A stretch of DNA of 64,000 bases from Sabethes cyaneus (taxonomy: Eukaryota > Arthropoda > Insecta > Diptera > Culicidae), in the NCBI RefSeq assembly GCF_943734655.1, contig NC_071355.1, positions 16,814,268-16,878,267 on the forward strand. The letters are read 5' to 3'. Made by a program: the position numbers and the translations under genes. A model generated the notes under the pieces. It had not been told where the DNA came from. It was given only the letters and a program-made list of their open reading frames with translations, and did no database searches. Within the stretch, counting starts at the first letter, position 1, and the number at the start of each line of letters is the position of its first letter. This document shows positions 59,989 through 64,000 of this stretch, piece by piece.

Positions 59989-61559
59989 GTAAGCAAATGC
60001 GAAGAAAAAAAAACAATGCAATCAACCCCCTGAGAGATTAGACCATTTAGAGTGGGATGTGGGAGAGTGCTGACAAGAACAAAAAAATTGAATGCGGAAA
60101 TTGCCGCTCGAAGGGTGCTTGAAGTATTTGAAAAGTTCATCGTCGTCGTCGTCGTTGTCGACGTCGTGCACGGCTCAGATCAGTGCTCAGTCAGTGCTTC
60201 ACTGGAGATGTAGGCTGAGCAGCTTAGCATACAACAAAACATTTCTGAAGGAAGAATCAAGAATGTTTTTCATTCGTTTTCCTATGAAGCACCTCTTCGG
60301 AAAGTTGCATCAGCGAAAAGTAAAATTCAGCGAACCTTGACGGGTGAAGAGCAAAAAGATCTGTCGAAAAAAAAAAGCAAAGCTCAGCAATTTCCAATAT
60401 ATATTGTGCTACTTTTTCCGATCCAATTAGTGAGTGGTACAAGGTTGAATCGGAAAATGAAATTCAGCGTATTTGAAAATGTGAATCGTGGTTGTGATGA
60501 GTTTCGTTTCGATTGACTTGATTCTGCATGAAGCTGCCAGTCAGCTTGTGGAAAAATTGCTCTTGCCTTGCCGGTTTGCCAGGTGCTATCCGCGATCGAG
60601 CAATCTCTATTCATAATTTTTTGTAACTTAAATTACGGTTTGGAAACTTTTTCATAAATAAATTGAGTTTTCTGTTGGTTAACAACAAACTCTGATGTTT
60701 GATGAAAACATGTGCACACTGTTTTTCGATCTCATAACTAGGTTGTGATTTTAATTTACTAAGGTAATCTGTTTTTAATCGAATTTAAACGCTCACGCTC
60801 TATATTTTTTGCTTGGTGAACAGTTTCCTGATAAAAATTGTTGCATAAATATGCTTACATGCAACAGCAATTCAAAGTTTCAAGTCTGCTAAAACGGACG
60901 TCGATCAGGCCTTATCATACAGCTGGCAGACTATGCTTTTAAACTGAAAGTTCAGTCGATTTACAGGAATTTACTACCCTGAAGTTGTTTGTTTATGCTT
61001 TACACCTGATTTAAAAGAAAAATGGAAGCCATCCGCTTGATGGTGACGAATGAATTTATTAAAGCAAAAAATCCTCATTTAATGCTTTCGTTGGCTGCTC
61101 CAGATGTATTTCCATGGAAACGACAGAATGTTCACCGGCTGCAAAGAAAATTGAGTATAGTCCAAAGGACGGTATAGAGCATTTTAATGAATCGTCATGA
61201 AAGAAGGGCAGAAGCAAGATGGAATAATAAATATTTTTAAATGTTTTGTGCATATTCATTTGGATTTTGTTATATTACTGAGCATGCTGGGTTTTATTGT
61301 TTATTGTATATTCATCTGATAGCATTATGTTTTAATGAAAGAAAAGTTGAAAAAAAAAATATTGAAAAAAAATACAGTCATGAACTTTTCATGTATTTAT
61401 GCAGGGTAGGCCTCAAGGTGTGAATGCATGATCAAACAATTCTGGCAACAGGTTTCTGGTGGTCAACTGATGGAAAATGTTCGTCGTTAGGCATCTCAAT
61501 GACAATATATACTTAATAGAAATACACGAAGTTAACCTAAAAGTGCCTACGAACTATAA
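59989..61559 (+). other. First part of the intron after exon C
   Basis: The GTAAGC donor starts it. A CGTCGTCGTCGTCG run is at 60140. Nothing in it matches TM6 or TM7 of the receptor. Confidence 0.5.
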
Positions 61560-62480
61560 CGGGCTGCCAGCTTTCGATCCGGCGAGAAATCGGTCAGCTG
61601 AAGGACAATAGAGCCGCCGGAAAGAACCGGCCTTCCGGCAGAACTCTATAAAAATGGCTAATAATCGTAATCAATGGCACTTCACTGTATAATTTCAGGG
61701 TTTTGGGAGGAGGAAACACTACCGGAGGAGTGGATGCAAGGTGTGGTTTGCACCATCTACAAAAAGGGCAATCGGCTCAATTTCTGTAATTACCGATGGA
61801 TAACGCTAACCGACGCCGCCTACAAGGTGCCCTCCTAGATTTTTTTATTAGAGTGGTTTAAACCCAGACGGTCATTCACGGTCGTCTATCTCCAATAGCA
61901 AGACATTTCGTATAGCAGTATCAGGCCCAGATAACACAAAATCGTAATAGAAAGTTCCCATTAAATCGTTTTCATGCCAATTTCAGATTGGAATTGTATA
62001 ATGATTAGAGTATGTCAAACCGAAGTGAACAAAAAGTTGTTTTGCAGTCGTGCGTGTCTTCATATACAATTCATGACTGTGAATTATAAAGGAGTATGAA
62101 CGATTGCAGCATTTCATTATATGTTAATCATATATTCAGGAGTATTTAGTTGCGTGTTATAAAAACTACGCAAAAAAGAATTACAAATAGTTGTCAAAAT
62201 TCTCGCACGTATATCGCCTCCAGTTTGTTACATATATGTTCTTATATGGCGTGAAATATAACTTTTTTGTTCAGATATGATTTCGTATATCTCAGTTTCA
62301 ATTGAGATATACAATCCAAATGGTTTACTGGGGGCTGGCTTTGTGGAGGCCCGTGCTACTACGGATCACATTTTCACACTCCGACAAATCCTCTAGAAAT
62401 GTTTGGAATACAACTTGCTCACGCATTATATTTTTGTTGATTTCAAGGCAGCATATGATATAGTCGAGTGCAAACATCTA
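61560..62480 (+). pseudogene. Interrupted LINE reverse transcriptase relic (same type as 7197-8590)
   Basis: The first part holds, across frameshifts, EIGQLKDNRAAGK (about 61590), WEEETLPEEWMQGVVC (about 61706) and IYKKGNRLNFCNYRWITLTD with AAYKV (to about 61830). The second part, from about 62334, reads GFVEARATTDHIFTLRQIL, a stop, and HYIFVDFKAAYDIVECKHL. The roughly 480 bp between them (61845-62325) replaces the expected 30-40 residues and contains no RT motif. A dead copy, 5' and 3' truncated. Confidence 0.82.
61845..62325. mobile_element. Insertion splitting the LINE relic
   Basis: AT-rich, with CACGTATATCGCCTCCA shared with about 30896-30912, AAAATCGTA near its left side, and GTATATCTCAGTTTCAATTGAGATATAC, a perfect short palindrome, near 62290. 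Terminal repeats were not defined. Confidence 0.55.
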
Positions 62481-62599
62481 ATAACACAGCAAGATAATAC
62501 ACGAGAACAGATTTTTGCACTAATGGACGCGGTTATTCGGTCATTTGGAACCAACTTGGCGGGGGTTAGGAAAAACCACCAAAAGTCGGAAAACTCAAA

Positions 62600-62735
62600 A
62601 TAGCAAATAAATCTAGACAGATGTGATTTCTGCTAAGGAGAATTGCCCTCGTGGTGGCCGGCACCTCCGACGGCGGGTCGCCAGCAAGCCTCGTGGCCTG
62701 CGCCTGTCTCACTCTGAATCGTCTATGAAAAGTAA
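62600..62735 (+). repeat. Diverged fragment of the CTAGCTGACCC element head
   Basis: GGCACCTCCGACGGCGGGTCGCC and CACTCTGAATCGTCTATG resemble GCGCTTCCGACGGCGGGTCACC and CGTCCTGAATGATCTAGTG near 8717-8785 and 43240-43305. The tandem units are missing. Confidence 0.6.
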
Positions 62736-62829
62736 TAAAACATTTTTCACGGAATTTTACCATAAAGTCGTTATACAAATTGTTTTTCGGCCAATTAGTC
62801 CCTTATGTTCATTAAAGTCTAAAGTCAAA

Positions 62830-63480
62830 GACCAAATACAAAAAATTGAAAGTTAAATGTGAAAGGACGAAAATCACAAGTCGGAAGACAAAAGTCACAA
62901 GTCTAAAGACAAAAGTCAAGAATAAATTTCACTCAAAAGTCAAAAATTAAAAAAAAACCCAAAAAGTGAATGTCAAGAGTCGAGGATTAAAAATTCTAAG
63001 TGAAAATTCAAAGGCCAAATATCAAAAATCAACGCGGAATTTTACGTTTCACGTGGAACTGGATTTCATATTGGACTTAAATCAGGCAATTAAACCTATA
63101 ACTGAATTTAGAGCTGAGTTTGAAATCGGAATTCAAATTGGACATAAAATGTTTCTTGCAAATGCTATTAATCTAAGCTTTAAATTGGGCTTGAAGACGG
63201 TCTAAGTTGGACTTAAAGCTTTACTTTAGATTGAAGTAGAAATTTGAAACCGGATTTGAGTTTGGACTTGAAAGTGGACATGAATAGGTTTTAAATTAGT
63301 CTAAAAATTGAACATGAAACGAGAACTGAAATCCAATTTAAAGAATAATTTGAAATTGAACTGGAATCATAATTTAAATTGGATTTAGAATGGACATAAA
63401 ATAAGACTTGAAATCGAACGTGAAATTAGGCATGAAAGTGAACTTGAAACGGGATATGAAATTGAACATGAAATCAGTGT
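62830..63480 (+). repeat. Degenerate AAAGTCA / GGACTTGAAA repeat
   Basis: 62830-62980 is rich in CAAAAGTCAAAAGTC-like words; 63050-63480 in AATTGGACTTGAAAC, GAACATGAAAC and GAACTTGAAAT-like words about every 12-20 bp. Old low-complexity sequence; open frames are by-products. Confidence 0.7.
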
Positions 63481-63660
63481 TGCGAAGCCCACACTTGTGT
63501 GGTCTAATTTTCTCACACATGCGCACTAATTCTAACGAACACACCGACATAAGCATCCCTTTCGGACTGTTACTACTATTTATTCATGCACTGCAACGTA
63601 TTTTTGCGGGGGTGTGTGTTAGCTAACAGCTACAGTCGTTGCTCTCGTTTTTCGTTGCAG

Positions 63661-63707
63661 CCCGATCTGCTGATGCCGATTACTCGCGATGGCTCACACT
63701 CCCGCCC
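63661..63707 (+). CDS. ACPR: Possible small exon D of the GPCR (intracellular loop 3)
   Basis: A strong acceptor (GCTCTCGTTTTTCGTTGCAG) is followed 47 bases later by a good donor (CCC|GTAAGTAG). Joined in phase 1 to exon C, the segment reads ARSADADYSRWLTLPP with no stop and ends in phase 0. This polar stretch suits the variable third intracellular loop between TM5 and TM6. It lies 3.7 kb after exon C, at a site with ordinary base composition beside repeat-derived sequence. No TM6 motif follows before the window ends, so at least one more exon must lie beyond 64000. Loop 3 is poorly conserved, so phase and splice signals are the only support. It could be an alternative exon, since several isoforms of the mosquito ACP receptor have been described. 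Confidence 0.5.
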
Positions 63708-64000
63708 GTAAGTAGTATCGAGGGCGAAGACGAAAAAGAAAAGGAAAAGTAATGCAAAATTTGTATCCCAGTGCACACCCAGCCTCACGGGCAGTTGATT
63801 TCTCACGAGTTATTTGACTCGCGAATAAGCTATGCAGGAAAACGATATAAGGATGTGCGTTCGTGAGTGTGTGGGTAGCAGAATGTTTGCGCACAACAAC
63901 GGCGGCTGTTTCCTTTACGCCTGCGCGTGCGGTGTAAGCATTGAATGCTATGTTTTTCATACTCTTTCGCGTGTGAGTAGGCATCGTTGACTTCTCGCTC
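63708..64000 (+). other. Sequence after the possible exon D
   Basis: Intron by the exon D model. No repeat and no receptor-like exon was recognised before the window ends. Confidence 0.45.

Overview
This window looks like intronic DNA of a large, repeat-swollen mosquito gene, most probably from a culicine mosquito such as Aedes or a relative. Three things point there. Four exons spell a GnRH-superfamily neuropeptide receptor of the insect AKH/ACP type. There is a wrecked mariner-like transposon resembling the mosquito ITmD37E group. The mobile elements (RTE/JAM-like and CR1/Jockey-like LINEs, BEL/Pao, hAT and Tc1/mariner MITEs) and introns of 12 kb and 32 kb suit a culicine better than a compact anopheline genome. 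The species was not identified.

The one host gene runs on the plus strand. Exon A is 14864-15054 (TM1 to TM2), exon B 27134-27361 (TM3 to TM4) and exon C 59787-59988 (extracellular loop 2 and TM5). A less certain exon D lies at 63661-63707 (third intracellular loop). Splice sites and phases fit all three junctions (0/0, 0/0, 1/1). The first coding exon(s), and the exon(s) for TM6, TM7 and the C-tail, are outside the window or were not recognised. The best match from family knowledge is the AKH/corazonin-related peptide receptor (ACPR). An AKH receptor is the alternative.

Layout: 1-1629 is a large palindromic element carrying tRNA-like segments. 1630-2915, 8606-11030 and 43129-44036 are copies of an element starting CTAGCTGACCC and built from repeats of roughly 100-130 bp. 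7197-8590 is a minus-strand LINE relic. 11140-11790 and 14143-14575 are relics of a second LINE family. 12780-13690 is a 12-bp minisatellite. 17040-18117 and 21236-24690 are two related composites of A/T-rich 7-8 bp satellites around a shared spacer. 28708-32150 holds terminal-inverted-repeat elements with internal arrays. 32499-36290 holds a hAT MITE, a hairpin MITE and a composite with a 430-bp AC tract. 39765-42420 and 52555-54410 are two copies of an element with a 13-bp satellite. 44240-46650 holds a BEL/Pao fragment, a hairpin MITE and the ITmD37E-like relic. 47377-48830 holds a hAT MITE and local duplications. 54709-55600 holds a MITE and a LINE 3' end. 61560-62480 is an interrupted LINE.

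No bacterial-type operon, CRISPR array, rRNA or functional tRNA gene is present. The most unusual structure is the set of heptamer satellites at 17-24.7 kb: two loci share the same spacer but carry different one- or two-base variants of an A/T-rich 7-mer on each side. It suggests a mobile element that repeatedly seeds new satellites.
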